Assembly: GCA_026647215.1 (NCBI GenBank)
Contig: JAPKHC010000003.1
Span: 74,812 to 138,811, forward strand
Length of the DNA: 64,000 nucleotides
Direction: 5' to 3'
Source of the DNA: F1-120-MAGs118 sp013360535
Lineage (GTDB): Bacteria; Planctomycetota; UBA1135; GCA-002686595
This document shows, one piece after another, positions 17,001 through 26,400 of this stretch. The stretch's first letter is position 1; every line of letters begins with the position of its first letter. The translations under genes and the position numbers were made by a program. A model generated the notes under the pieces. It saw only the letters and a program-made list of their open reading frames with translations. It was not told the DNA's origin and made no database searches.

Positions 17001-17993
17001 TCAGGACTTTTGCGGCGGCTTCTGCACCGGCTTCTGGGCTTCCGGCGCGGTCTTGTCGGGCAGCGGGATGCCGAAGGCCCTGGCGAGCCGCTCGTGCAGC
17101 ACGTCCATCATCTCGATCCACGTGTCGGTGCCCGCGATGCCGCCGCACATGTTCGGCAGCTCGACCACCTTCGCGCCCGTCGCTTCGGCGACACGCTGCA
17201 CGAAGTCGTTCTTCGACCACAGCGCGGTGACGATCACGTCGCACGCTTCGGCCTTCATCTTCTCGATCACCTCCGCGAGGTGGTTGGGCGTCGGCGGGAT
17301 GCCGGGCTTGACCTCCAGGTTCGCGACGAGCGTGAGCCCGTAGTGCTGCGCGAAGTAGTTGTACTCCTGGTGGTACTCGACGAACTTGCGGCCCTTGAAC
17401 TGCTCGCCGAGCGCGGCCCAACGCTTCTCCGGCTCCTCGAGCTTCGCGAGGTACGCGTCGCGGCGCGTCTCGAACTCGGCCTTCCACTCCGGCGCGAGCT
17501 TCGAGAGCCCGTCGCAGATGCGCTGCACGCAGTGCCGCCCCGCGCGCGGGTCGAGGTTCATGTGCGGGTTGCCTTGCGGATGCAAGTCGCCGCCTTGCCG
17601 CGAGAGCACCACCGGCACCTGGATCGCTTCCCAGCCGTCCGAGCAGTTGATGAAACCCTTGCCACCCGGCCAAACCTGCGGATTTCCGCAGCCTTCCAGC
17701 AATCCCGGGATGTACGCGGTCTCGAGCGACAGCCCGATCTGCACCAGCGCGTCGGCTTTCGACAGCGCGACCAGGTGGCTCGGCCGCGCGATCACGTTGT
17801 GCAGGTTCTCCTTGCCGCGCGCGATCGTCGACACCTCGACGCGCTCGCCGCCGACCTCGCGCACGAAGTCGACGAGGTCGGGAATCGTCGCGACGACCTT
17901 CAGCTTGTCGCCCACGGAACGCTCGGCCCTCGCGCTCGCCCACGGAAGGACGAACGCGAGGATGAGGACCAGCAGGTGCCGGAGAGAGCGCAC
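17001..17993 (-). CDS. Metal ABC transporter substrate-binding protein (ZnuA/TroA-like)
   Basis: A 330-residue periplasmic binding protein. The signal peptide ends at about ASARAE (residue 24). The cluster A-I fold is shown by KVVATIPDLVDFVREVGGERVEV after the signal. Candidate metal ligands are a His in KENLHNV near 65, GNPHMNLDP near 142, EYHQEYNY near 205 and a late Asp. There is no long His/Asp-rich loop of the kind that marks many zinc-specific ZnuA proteins. The start is GTG 17993, 10 bases after the barrel-protein gene ends. A Pro/Lys-rich tail closes the protein. Confidence 0.88.
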   Translation of the reverse strand: MRSLRHLLVLILAFVLPWASARAERSVGDKLKVVATIPDLVDFVREVGGERVEVSTIARGKENLHNVIARPSHLVALSKADALVQIGLSLETAYIPGLLEGCGNPQVWPGGKGFINCSDGWEAIQVPVVLSRQGGDLHPQGNPHMNLDPRAGRHCVQRICDGLSKLAPEWKAEFETRRDAYLAKLEEPEKRWAALGEQFKGRKFVEYHQEYNYFAQHYGLTLVANLEVKPGIPPTPNHLAEVIEKMKAEACDVIVTALWSKNDFVQRVAEATGAKVVELPNMCGGIAGTDTWIEMMDVLHERLARAFGIPLPDKTAPEAQKPVQKPPQKS

Positions 17994-18003
17994 GCGCGGC
18001 AGC

Positions 18004-19317
18004 TTACCAGTTCACGCCGTGGCCATGCGCGCCCAGCACGGCGGTGTACTGGAGCGCAACCCGCGAGTTCGTGCCGTTGGCGTCGGAGTCGTTCGACGCG
18101 AGCACGAAACGCAGGCGGTGGAACTCGGAGAACATGCGCGTGTAGTAGAGCTCGACCTCGCTCTGCTCGTCGCCGTCGCCGAGCTCGGCCTGGCTGAACT
18201 GCGTGCCGACGGCGTTGAAGCGGTTCCAGGCGTACTCCGCGAAGGCGAAGTAGCCCAGCAGCGTGTCGCCGTTGACGGCCCAGTCCGCAGCGTTGGCCGC
18301 GTTCGGGCCGACGAGCTCGAGGCCGGTGTCGCCGCTGCTGAAGAGCAACTCGCCGCCGATCGTCCACGAGTCGATTCCGGTCTCGCCGACCCAGCCGAAG
18401 GTCGCGTCGAGGCCGTACACGGTGTTCGAGAGGTCGCTGTCGATCGTCGCGCCGTCGAGCTGCGCCTCGTAGTTGGGGATGAAGCGCGCCGACGTGCCCA
18501 GCTGCAGCGTGCCGCGCTCGCCCACTTCGGTGAAGCCCGTCAGGCGCGCAGTGAAGTTGAAGTCGTCGCCGTTCTTGGGGCTGGCGAGCTCGCTCACCGG
18601 CGTCACCGTCGGATCCGCATCGCCGTCGAGCTCGGGCAGCGTGCTCGCGAAAGCGCCGAGCGACCAGCGGATCGCCGTCGCGTCGCCCGCGGTCGTCCAC
18701 GAGTCCCACTGCAGGCCGTCGCCCTTGACCTCGTCGCCGAGGAAGGCGCGCAGGGCGAGCGGGCGCTCGAGCGTGCGCAGCTCGTGCACGTGGATCTGCA
18801 TCTGCTTGCCGAAGTCGATGAAGAAGCGCCCCGCGCGCAGGCGGTTCTTGTCGCCGAAGCCGGTGTAGTGGACCGCGGCTTCCTCGATGGCGAGCGACTC
18901 GTCCTCGAGCACGGCGACGAAGTAGGCCCAGGCGTTGGGGTCGACCCACGCGTTGGCCGCGAGCTCCATGCTGCGCAGCTCGACATCGGCGCCGTCGCTG
19001 CCCGTGTCGTTGTCGGCGAGCTGCCCGAGCGAGTCGATGATGAACGAGAAGGCCGGGTTGAACTCGTTCGAGAAGCGCGTGACCTGACCACTCGACACGC
19101 GCAGGCCCATCGTGGGCATGCCGGGCGTGACGAAGGTCGTTCCCTGGGAGTTGGGCTGGCCCGCGACCTGATCGAGCGGCCCTTGCGGCGGCAGCGGCGC
19201 GACCATGCCGGTGGACTGCGCCGGGGGCAGCTTGTCCTGACCGGTGGGCACGGCTTGCGCGTGGGCGAGGGAGGCGAGCGCGAGGGTCGCGGAGAGGCTC
19301 GGGAGCGTGCGGGACAT
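18004..19317 (-). CDS. Outer-membrane beta-barrel (porin-like) protein of the metal-uptake cluster
   Basis: A 437-residue exported protein: signal peptide 1-21 (ending LAHAQA), then alternating beta-strand patterns to the end, closing in VNW with the terminal aromatic residue typical of outer-membrane barrels. There is no TonB box or plug domain that I can recognise, so a porin or channel is more likely than a TonB-dependent receptor. It is the first gene of the barrel-binding protein-ATPase-permease series, and so is probably the outer-membrane route for the same metal. ATG 19317 is preceded by AACCTCCG, not a ribosome site. Confidence 0.8.
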   Translation of the reverse strand: MSRTLPSLSATLALASLAHAQAVPTGQDKLPPAQSTGMVAPLPPQGPLDQVAGQPNSQGTTFVTPGMPTMGLRVSSGQVTRFSNEFNPAFSFIIDSLGQLADNDTGSDGADVELRSMELAANAWVDPNAWAYFVAVLEDESLAIEEAAVHYTGFGDKNRLRAGRFFIDFGKQMQIHVHELRTLERPLALRAFLGDEVKGDGLQWDSWTTAGDATAIRWSLGAFASTLPELDGDADPTVTPVSELASPKNGDDFNFTARLTGFTEVGERGTLQLGTSARFIPNYEAQLDGATIDSDLSNTVYGLDATFGWVGETGIDSWTIGGELLFSSGDTGLELVGPNAANAADWAVNGDTLLGYFAFAEYAWNRFNAVGTQFSQAELGDGDEQSEVELYYTRMFSEFHRLRFVLASNDSDANGTNSRVALQYTAVLGAHGHGVNW

Positions 19318-19444
19318 CGGAGGTTCCTGAGGTCGGGGGAGCAACGCGGCGATGGGCCGCACGAAGGCCGCTCGTCGCTCGCACGAACGTGGTTCCCGAA
19401 ATCCGAAGAAGGCACGCCGCGCGGGGCTCGCGCGGCACGAAAAG

Positions 19445-19482
19445 GCGGCGGGCGGAGCACCGTGAGGCACTCCGCCCGCCGC
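19445..19482 (-). terminator. Intrinsic terminator after the Cys-rich lipoprotein gene
   Basis: A 13-bp perfect stem (arms 19470-19482 and 19445-19457) with a 12-base loop is followed on the minus strand by CTTTTCG. It lies between the small lipoprotein gene and the barrel gene, so the lipoprotein may be transcribed separately from the ABC operon. Confidence 0.75.
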
Positions 19483-19614
19483 TGGATCGTGGTCGATGGG
19501 ATCCGCGTGGGCCCGCAAGGCCCGCGTGAGGCTTCGAGCCTCGGGGATCCGTGGACCGGACGGGCCCGCGGCACACGCTCCGTGAGGAGCGCCTGTCGCA
19601 TTGGGCCCGCGAGA

Positions 19615-19833
19615 TCAGTTCATCGTCTTGCCCGTCGCGGGGCAGGTCTTCGCTTCGGAAGAGCAGCCTTCCTTGGCGGCGGCCTTCTCCGTGCAGCAGC
19701 CGGCCTTTTCCGTCGAGCGGGCGGTGTCGCAGCCGGCGTTCGGCTGGCTGGCGTCACCCGTCGAGGCGTTGGTCTGGCTCTTGCAAGCGGCGAAGGCGGC
19801 GACGAGCGCCACGCCCAGGATCAGGTTCTTCAT
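19615..19833 (-). CDS. Small Cys-rich lipoprotein
   Basis: A 72-residue protein. The lipobox is AFAAC with Cys17; the mature chain is about 55 residues with seven further Cys, including GCC near 45-47 and a final CPATGKTM. The CPATG turn resembles the CPVSGE turn of the three-repeat protein at 14581. A thiol-rich, lipid-anchored metal-binding role fits the adjacent uptake genes (inference). A good ribosome site, AGGAG, lies 8 bases before ATG 19833. Longer upstream starts would remove the signal from the N-terminus and are rejected. Confidence 0.75.
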   Translation of the reverse strand: MKNLILGVALVAAFAACKSQTNASTGDASQPNAGCDTARSTEKAGCCTEKAAAKEGCSSEAKTCPATGKTMN

Positions 19834-20122
19834 GCGTTGGACTCCTAAAAAGTGACTGAGGGATGACGGTCCCGAAGCGGGGCCGCTGGATGGATCTGGA
19901 AGTGAAGGACCGGGTGGGATGCCCGGGAACGAGTCCCGGAGATCGGCCGGAGCAGGCTCCAAGCTTACGTGTCCGCCGTACGGGCGCTAGGTTCAGGAAA
20001 CGAAAAGACCAGCGAACGAGCGCTGCCCGGGGTGGAAAAGGCCCTTGCCGGGGCTTTCCCGCGGGGTCGAGGGGCGCCGGACCGACATTCCCGGTCGCGG
20101 AACCCGCTCGAACCGACCGCGC

Positions 20123-22231
20123 TCAGGCGGCCTGGCTCTGGGGACGCAGCCCGCCGGCGAGGAGCGCCTCGGCCTGCGCGGCGGCGACGCCGGGGCTGAA
20201 GAGGTAGCCCTGCACCTCCTCGCAGTGGAGCGCGCGCAGGAACTCGAGCTGGCTCTCGTTCTCGACGCCTTCGGCGACGACCTCGAGGCCGAGGCTGCGG
20301 GCCATGCTCACGATCGACGCGACGATCGCGGCGTCCTCGGAGTTGCCGGGGCACTCCGAGATGAAGCTGCGGTCGATCTTGAGCGCGTCGATCGGGAAGC
20401 GCTTGAGGTACGCGAGCGACGAGTAGCCGGTGCCGAAGTCGTCGATCGAGATCTCGAGGCCGAGGTCCTTGAGCTTGCGCAGCACCTCGACCGCACGGCC
20501 GGCGTCGTGCATCGCGGTGCTCTCGGTCAGCTCGAGCTCGAGCCAACGCGCGTCGAGGCCGCTCGACTCGAGCGCCTCCTCGACCTGCCCGAGGATCGTC
20601 GGGTGCACGAACTGCACGCTCGAGAGGTTGACCGCCATCTTCACCGCCCGCAGGCCCGCGTCCTGCCAGCGCCGGTTCTGGCGACAGGCCTCCTCGAGCA
20701 CCCACTTGCCGATCTCGACGATCAGGCCCGAGGACTCGGCGACCGGGATGAACTGCGCGGGCGGCACGAAGCCGAGCTCGGGATGCTTCCAGCGCAAGAG
20801 CGCCTCGAAGCCGACGATCTCTCCTGTGGCGGTCGCGACGCGCGGCTGGTAGTTGAGGGTGAACTCGCGGCGCTCGACCGCGCGGCGCAGCGCGGTCTCG
20901 AGCGTCAGGCGCTCGAGCGCGGCCGCGTCGAGCGAGGCGTCGTAGAACTTCACCGCGCTCGAGCCCGCCTCGCGCGCGCAGGCCGACGCGGTCTCGGCGC
21001 GCCGGACGAGCTCCTCGGCCGCGTGGTGGTCCTCGGGGAAACCCGCGATCCCGATCGAGGCCGGCACGCAGATCTCGCGACCGGCGAAGGAGATCGGGCG
21101 GGCGAGCAGGTCGAGCACGCGCGCGGCGACCTTGCCGGCGTCGGCGAGCGCCGCCAGCGACGGCAGCAGCACGGTCAGGTGCTCCCCCGCCCAGCGCGCG
21201 ATCACCGGATCGCCGTTCGAGTCGCCGCAGACCTCGATCGGGTCGCCCGAGCGCACGCCTTCGCGCACCCGCGCGGCCACGCTCGCGAGCAGCAGCTCGG
21301 CGGCGTCGTTGGAGAGCGCGTTGGCGGTCATGGCGCGAATGCGATGGACGTCGATGTGCAGCACCGCGACGTGCCGCTCGGCGCGGCCGGCCTCGCGGAT
21401 CGCGCGCTCGACGAGGTGCAGGAACAGGCGCGAGTCGGGTGAATTCCGGAAGCCCGTGGCGCGCAGGTCGCCGTTGACCGAACGCGCGACGACTTCCTCG
21501 ACGAGCGTCGTCAGGCGATGGCAGCGCCCTTGGGCGTCGAGCGAGGCGCGGCCGGTGTGGCGCACGCGCCGCGGGACACCGTGGGAGTCGATCAGCGTGT
21601 GTTCGAAGCTCGGCGCGACGCCGCCGTCGAGCAGCAATCGGATCCAGGCCTCGAAGCGCGAGCGGCTCTCGGACGGAAAACGCCGCAGCCACGCTTCGAG
21701 CGGCTCACCGCTGGTCGCTTCGCCGCTGGTGAGCAGTTCCGCGGCCGCCGGAGAGCACCACACCGAGCCCGAGCTCGGCGCGATCTCCCAGAAACCGCCG
21801 GCGCTGCGGGCCTGCAGCATCTCGATCTGCATGCGCGCCCGGCTGAGCTCATCCTCGTTGCGGGCGGCGCCGACGAGCTCCTCGAGCTGCAGCGCGAGCA
21901 GCTCCGGCGAGCGTCCGGCCTCGAGCACCCGCACCGCGCCCGCCTCGTGGGCCTCGAGTGTCGAACGCACGTCCCCGGCCGCGACGACGGCCGCGAAGCG
22001 GACCGAGCGCAACGCGAGGAGTTCCTCCTGGGCGAGCGGAGCGCGCCAGTTCGCGATCACGAGCGCGCCGTCGTTGGCGGCGGCGATCTGGCAAGCTTCC
22101 TCGAGGGAAGGCACGTCGACGTCGATCCAGGCGCTCTCCGGGCTCTCGCGGCCCGAGGCCGGCAGGACGAGAGCTCCGTCGACGACGACGAGACACAGGG
22201 GACGCAGGGGTAGGTGGCTAGGGGCGCTCAT
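20123..22231 (-). CDS. c-di-GMP phosphodiesterase (EAL) with degenerate GGDEF domain
   Basis: A 702-residue cytoplasmic protein. An N-terminal response-regulator-like segment and a PAS-like segment (about 120-270) precede a GGDEF-fold domain whose active-site loop reads AGEHL, so it should not make c-di-GMP. The C-terminal EAL domain (about 440-690) looks complete: EALLRWKHP, NLSS, ELELTES, DDFGTGYSSL and the VVAEGVEN block. It should hydrolyse c-di-GMP, with the dead GGDEF perhaps sensing GTP. It is divergent from the methionine regulator and is a counterpart to the cyclase at 52659. Confidence 0.88.
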   Translation of the reverse strand: MSAPSHLPLRPLCLVVVDGALVLPASGRESPESAWIDVDVPSLEEACQIAAANDGALVIANWRAPLAQEELLALRSVRFAAVVAAGDVRSTLEAHEAGAVRVLEAGRSPELLALQLEELVGAARNEDELSRARMQIEMLQARSAGGFWEIAPSSGSVWCSPAAAELLTSGEATSGEPLEAWLRRFPSESRSRFEAWIRLLLDGGVAPSFEHTLIDSHGVPRRVRHTGRASLDAQGRCHRLTTLVEEVVARSVNGDLRATGFRNSPDSRLFLHLVERAIREAGRAERHVAVLHIDVHRIRAMTANALSNDAAELLLASVAARVREGVRSGDPIEVCGDSNGDPVIARWAGEHLTVLLPSLAALADAGKVAARVLDLLARPISFAGREICVPASIGIAGFPEDHHAAEELVRRAETASACAREAGSSAVKFYDASLDAAALERLTLETALRRAVERREFTLNYQPRVATATGEIVGFEALLRWKHPELGFVPPAQFIPVAESSGLIVEIGKWVLEEACRQNRRWQDAGLRAVKMAVNLSSVQFVHPTILGQVEEALESSGLDARWLELELTESTAMHDAGRAVEVLRKLKDLGLEISIDDFGTGYSSLAYLKRFPIDALKIDRSFISECPGNSEDAAIVASIVSMARSLGLEVVAEGVENESQLEFLRALHCEEVQGYLFSPGVAAAQAEALLAGGLRPQSQAA

Positions 22232-22402
22232 GGAGGGGGACCCCGGGGGGGGCGGGGTGGCGAGCCTTGCCTGCTTCGGAGCCGCCGGAGGCCTGTCTGA
22301 AAACAATCCTCGGGTTCCCGCCGGGGGGCGGGAGAGCCTTCCCTGAGCGCTGGCCCAGTCCCGGTCCGGCCCCGCGAGTCCGCCCCAAGGTTGTCGACGG
22401 GC

Positions 22403-22434
22403 TTGCGCCGATAGACATATCAACTAATCTTGAT
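22403..22434 (+). promoter_or_regulatory. Promoter and ATCAA-N6-TTGAT operator of the ArsR-methyltransferase/metH operon
   Basis: A perfect inverted repeat ATCAA (22419-22423), six bases, TTGAT (22430-22434) lies 4-19 bases before the ATG at 22438. A -10-like TAATCT (22425-22430) sits inside it and a possible -35, TTGCGC (22403-22408), lies 16 bases further up. Binding of a dimeric ArsR-type repressor would block the promoter directly. The AT-rich palindrome stands out in GC-rich DNA. Autoregulation is inferred. Confidence 0.6.
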
Positions 22435-22437
22435 TCC

Positions 22438-23373
22438 ATGATAGGTCTCACCGGAACCTCGCGTCTGCTCAAGGCCCTCGCCGACGACACCCGCCTGCGG
22501 ATCCTCCACCTGCTCGCGCAGGAGGAGCTCTCGGGCACCGACCTGATGGAGGTGCTCAACATGGGGCAGAGCCGGGTCTCGACGCACTTGAACCTGCTCA
22601 AGGAAGTCGGGCTGGTGAACGACCGGCGCGAGGGACGGCGCGCGCTGTACTCGATCGCGCCCGGTCCGGCGGCGGCGATCCTCGATCAGGTGCTGCGCGA
22701 CAACGACGACAGCCCCGAGTTCGCGGCGGACCTCGCCGGCCTCGAGGTGCTGCGCGAGGCGCGGCGCGCGCAGAAGCGCACGTACTTCGATCGCGTGGCG
22801 GCAAGCTTCGGCGAGCAGCTCCTCCCCGGCCGCACTTGGGAAGGTCTCGCGCGCGGGCTCGCGCGGTTGTGCCCGCGCGGACGTTACGCGGACCTCGGCA
22901 TCGGCGACGGGTTGCTCACGCTGCTGCTCGCGGAGACGGCCGAGTCGGTGACGGCGGTCGACATCTCGCCGCAGATGCTCGCGGCGCTGTCGGCGCGCGC
23001 GAAGCAGCAGGGACTGGCGAACATCACGACCGTCGAGGCGGACATCGAGGACCTGCCGCTCTCCGACGCGTCCCACGACGTCGTCGTGCTCAGCCAGGCG
23101 CTGCACCACGCCAACGATCCGGCGCGCGCGCTCGCCGAGGCCGCGCGCGTGCTCGTGCCCGGTGGCTCGCTGCTCGTGCTCGACCTGCTCGCGCACGGCG
23201 AGGAGTGGGTGCGCGAGAAGCTCGAGCACGTCCACCTCGGCTTCACCGAGGCCGAGCTCGCGCGCAGCATCGAGGCCGCGGGCTTCACGCACGTCGTCGT
23301 CACGCGCGCCGCGCGCGATCCGCAGCCGCCGCACTTCATGACGCTCGTCGCCAGCGCACGCCGCGGCCGCTGA
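22438..23373 (+). CDS. ArsR-family regulator fused to a SAM-dependent methyltransferase domain
   Basis: A 311-residue protein. The winged helix is at residues 1-90 (LLKALADDTRLRILHLL, then the recognition helix around GQSRVSTHLNLLKEVGLV). A class I methyltransferase fold follows, with ADLGIGDGLLTLLL near 155 as motif I, AVDISPQML near 175 and LSQALHHA near 220. Such fusions include SahR-type regulators that control methionine and SAM-cycle genes and sense S-adenosylhomocysteine. Here metH follows 34 bases later, which supports that role. The TAATCT-to-ATG spacing of 7 bases suggests a leaderless transcript. Confidence 0.88.
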   Translation: MIGLTGTSRLLKALADDTRLRILHLLAQEELSGTDLMEVLNMGQSRVSTHLNLLKEVGLVNDRREGRRALYSIAPGPAAAILDQVLRDNDDSPEFAADLAGLEVLREARRAQKRTYFDRVAASFGEQLLPGRTWEGLARGLARLCPRGRYADLGIGDGLLTLLLAETAESVTAVDISPQMLAALSARAKQQGLANITTVEADIEDLPLSDASHDVVVLSQALHHANDPARALAEAARVLVPGGSLLVLDLLAHGEEWVREKLEHVHLGFTEAELARSIEAAGFTHVVVTRAARDPQPPHFMTLVASARRGR

Positions 23374-23407
23374 GCTCCCCCCCCACTTCCACCCAGCACG
23401 GCATCCG

Positions 23408-26400
23408 ATGACCCTGAGCTTCCGTGAAGCGCTCAAGGAGCGCGTCCTGTTCCTCGACGGCGCGATGGGCACGCAGATCCACGCGGCCCAGCTCGAGCTC
23501 GAGCGCGACTACCTCGGCCTCGAGAACTGCAGCGAGATCGTCAACGTCACGCGCCCGGACGTGATCGAGGAGATCCACGCGCGCTACTTCGCCGCGGGCT
23601 GCGACGCGGTCGAGACCAACACGTTCGGCGGCATGGCGCACGTGCTGGCGGAATTCGGGCTAGAGGCTCGCGCGCGCGAGATCAACGCGACCGCGGTGCG
23701 CATCGCGCGTCGCGCGGCGGAGCGCTTCTCGACGCCGGAACGGCCGCGGTACGTGCTCGGCTCGATGGGCCCGGGCACGAAGCTCGCGACGCTCGGCCAC
23801 GCGGACTTCGACACGCTGCGCGCGTCGTACTTCGTGCAGGCGCAGGGCCTGATCGACGGCGGCGTCGACGCGTTCCTGCTCGAGACCTGCCAGGATCCGC
23901 TGCAGGTGAAGGCCGCGCTGTCGGCGGTGCGTGCGGCGCAGAAGGAAGCGGGCACGACGTTGCCCGTGATCGTCAGCGTCACGATGGAAGTGACCGGCAC
24001 GATGCTCGTCGGCACCGAAATGGCGGCCGCGATCGCGCTGCTCGACCCGTTCGACATCGACATGATCGGCCTCAACTGCGCGACCGGACCGCGCGAGATG
24101 AGCGAGCACATCCGCTTGCTGGGCCAGACCTGCCGCAAGCCGATCTGCGTGTACCCCAACGCCGGCCTGCCGCACCTCGTCGACGGCCATCCGCACTACC
24201 CGCTGACGCCGGCGGAGCTTTCGGACTGGCTCGTACGCTTCATCGAGGAAGACGGCGTGAGCATGGTCGGCGGCTGCTGCGGCACGACGCCCGAGCACCT
24301 CGCGCAGGTCATCCGCGCGGTCGGCCAGCGCAAGCCCAAGGCGCGCAAGCCGAGCTTCCAGCCGGCGATCTCGAGCACGTACACAGCGGTGCCGCTGCTG
24401 CAGGAAAACTCGGTGCTCTACATCGGCGAGCGCTCGAACGCGAACGGCTCGAAGGCCTTCCGCGAGCACCTGCTCGCCGGGAACGTCGACGCGCAGGTCG
24501 AGATGGGCCGCGAGCAGGTGCGCGAAGGCAGCCACGTGCTCGACCTGTGCACGGCCTACGTCGGCCGCGACGAGGTCAGCGACATGAACAAGGCCGTCGT
24601 GCGCTACCGCACCGAAGTGCCTTCGCCGCTGATGATCGACTCGACCGAGCCGCCGGTGATCGACGCAGCGCTCAAGCTGTGCGGAGGGCGCTGCATCATC
24701 AACTCGATCAACCTCGAGGAAGGTGTCGAGCGCGCCGAGAAGGTGCTCGCGATCGCGAAGGAGCACGGCGCCGCGCTCGTGGCGCTCACGATCGACGAGC
24801 AGGGCATGGCGAAGACCGCCGAGGACAAGCTGCGCATCGCGCGCCGCCTGTACCGGCTGTGCGTCGAGGACTGGAAGCTGCGTCCGGAGGACCTGCTGTT
24901 CGACGTGCTGACGTTCACGATCGCGACCGGCAACGACGACGACCGCAAGCTCGGCCTCGAGACGCTCGAAGGCATCCGCAAGGTGCGCGAGGAGCTGCCC
25001 GGCGTCGGCACGCTGCTCGGCGTGTCGAACATCTCGTTCGGCCTCAACGCGGCCGCGCGGCACGTGCTCAACAGCGTGTTCCTGCACCACGCGCAGGAAG
25101 CGGGGCTCACGGCCGCGATCCTGCACTCGGCGCGCATCATGCCGCTGCACAGGATCGACCCGCGCGCGCGCGAAGTGGCCGAGGACCTGATCTTCGACCG
25201 CCGCCGCGAGGGGTACGACCCGCTGCAGGAATTCCTCAAGCTCTTCGAAGGCGCGCAGGTCGCGGCGAAGAAGGAACGCGTGATGCCGCCCGACCTGTGG
25301 GAGCGGCTGCGCTGGCGCATCGTCGAAGGCGAGCGCAAGGGCCTCGACGAGGACCTCGCCAGCGCGATCACGCTGAAAAAGCCGCTGGAAGTCATCAACG
25401 TCGACCTGCTCGCGGGCATGGCGACCGTCGGCGACCTGTTCGGCCGCGGCGAGATGCAGCTGCCGTTCGTGCTGCAGTCGGCGGAGACGATGAAGGCCGC
25501 CGTGCGTTTCCTCGAGCCGCACATGGAGCGCATCGACGGCCAGACGCGCGGCAAGATGGTGCTCGCGACCGTGCGCGGCGACGTGCACGACATCGGCAAG
25601 AACCTCGTCGACATCATCCTCTCGAACAACGGCTACACGGTCTACAACCTCGGCATCAAGCAGCCGATCCAGCACATCCTCGACGTCACGCACGAGCACA
25701 AGCCGGACGTGATCGGCATGAGCGGCCTGCTCGTGAAGAGCACGGTCGTGATGAAGGAGAACCTCGAGGAGATGAACCGGCGCGGCGTGCGCGTGCCGGT
25801 AGTGCTCGGAGGCGCGGCGCTGACGCGACGTTACGTCGAGCACGACCTGCGCAAGGTGTACGAGGGACCGCTGTACTACGCGAAGGACGCCTTCGAGGGC
25901 CTCGCGGTGATGGAGCGTGTGCTCTCAGGCGAGGAGAAGCCCGAGCCGCGTGCGTTCCAGAAGGACAGCGACGTGCCCGCAGTGCTCTCGGAGGCCGAAA
26001 TCCCGGTGAAAACCGTCGCCTGTGCGGCCGCCGGCAGCTCGAAGGCGCACTCCGGAGGCGTCGAGGCGCAGTCGAGCGCGGCTCGCCCCGCACCGGAAGT
26101 CGCCGAGCCGCACTTCACGTCCGACGCGCTCCCGCGCGACATCACCTACCCGACCGCGCCGTTCCTCGGGGCCCGCCTCGTCGAGTCGATCCCGCTGCAG
26201 TCGATCTTCGCCTACATCAACGAGATCACGCTGTTCCAGTTCCAGTGGGGCTACCGCCGGAAGGGCAAGCCGCAGAAGGACTACGCGAAGCTGATCGACG
26301 AGACGGTGCGCCCGATCCTCGTCGACCTCGCCCGGCAATGCGCGAAGGAGAAGATCCTCGAGCCGCGCGCGGCCTACGGCTTCTGGAAGTGCGTGCCGGA

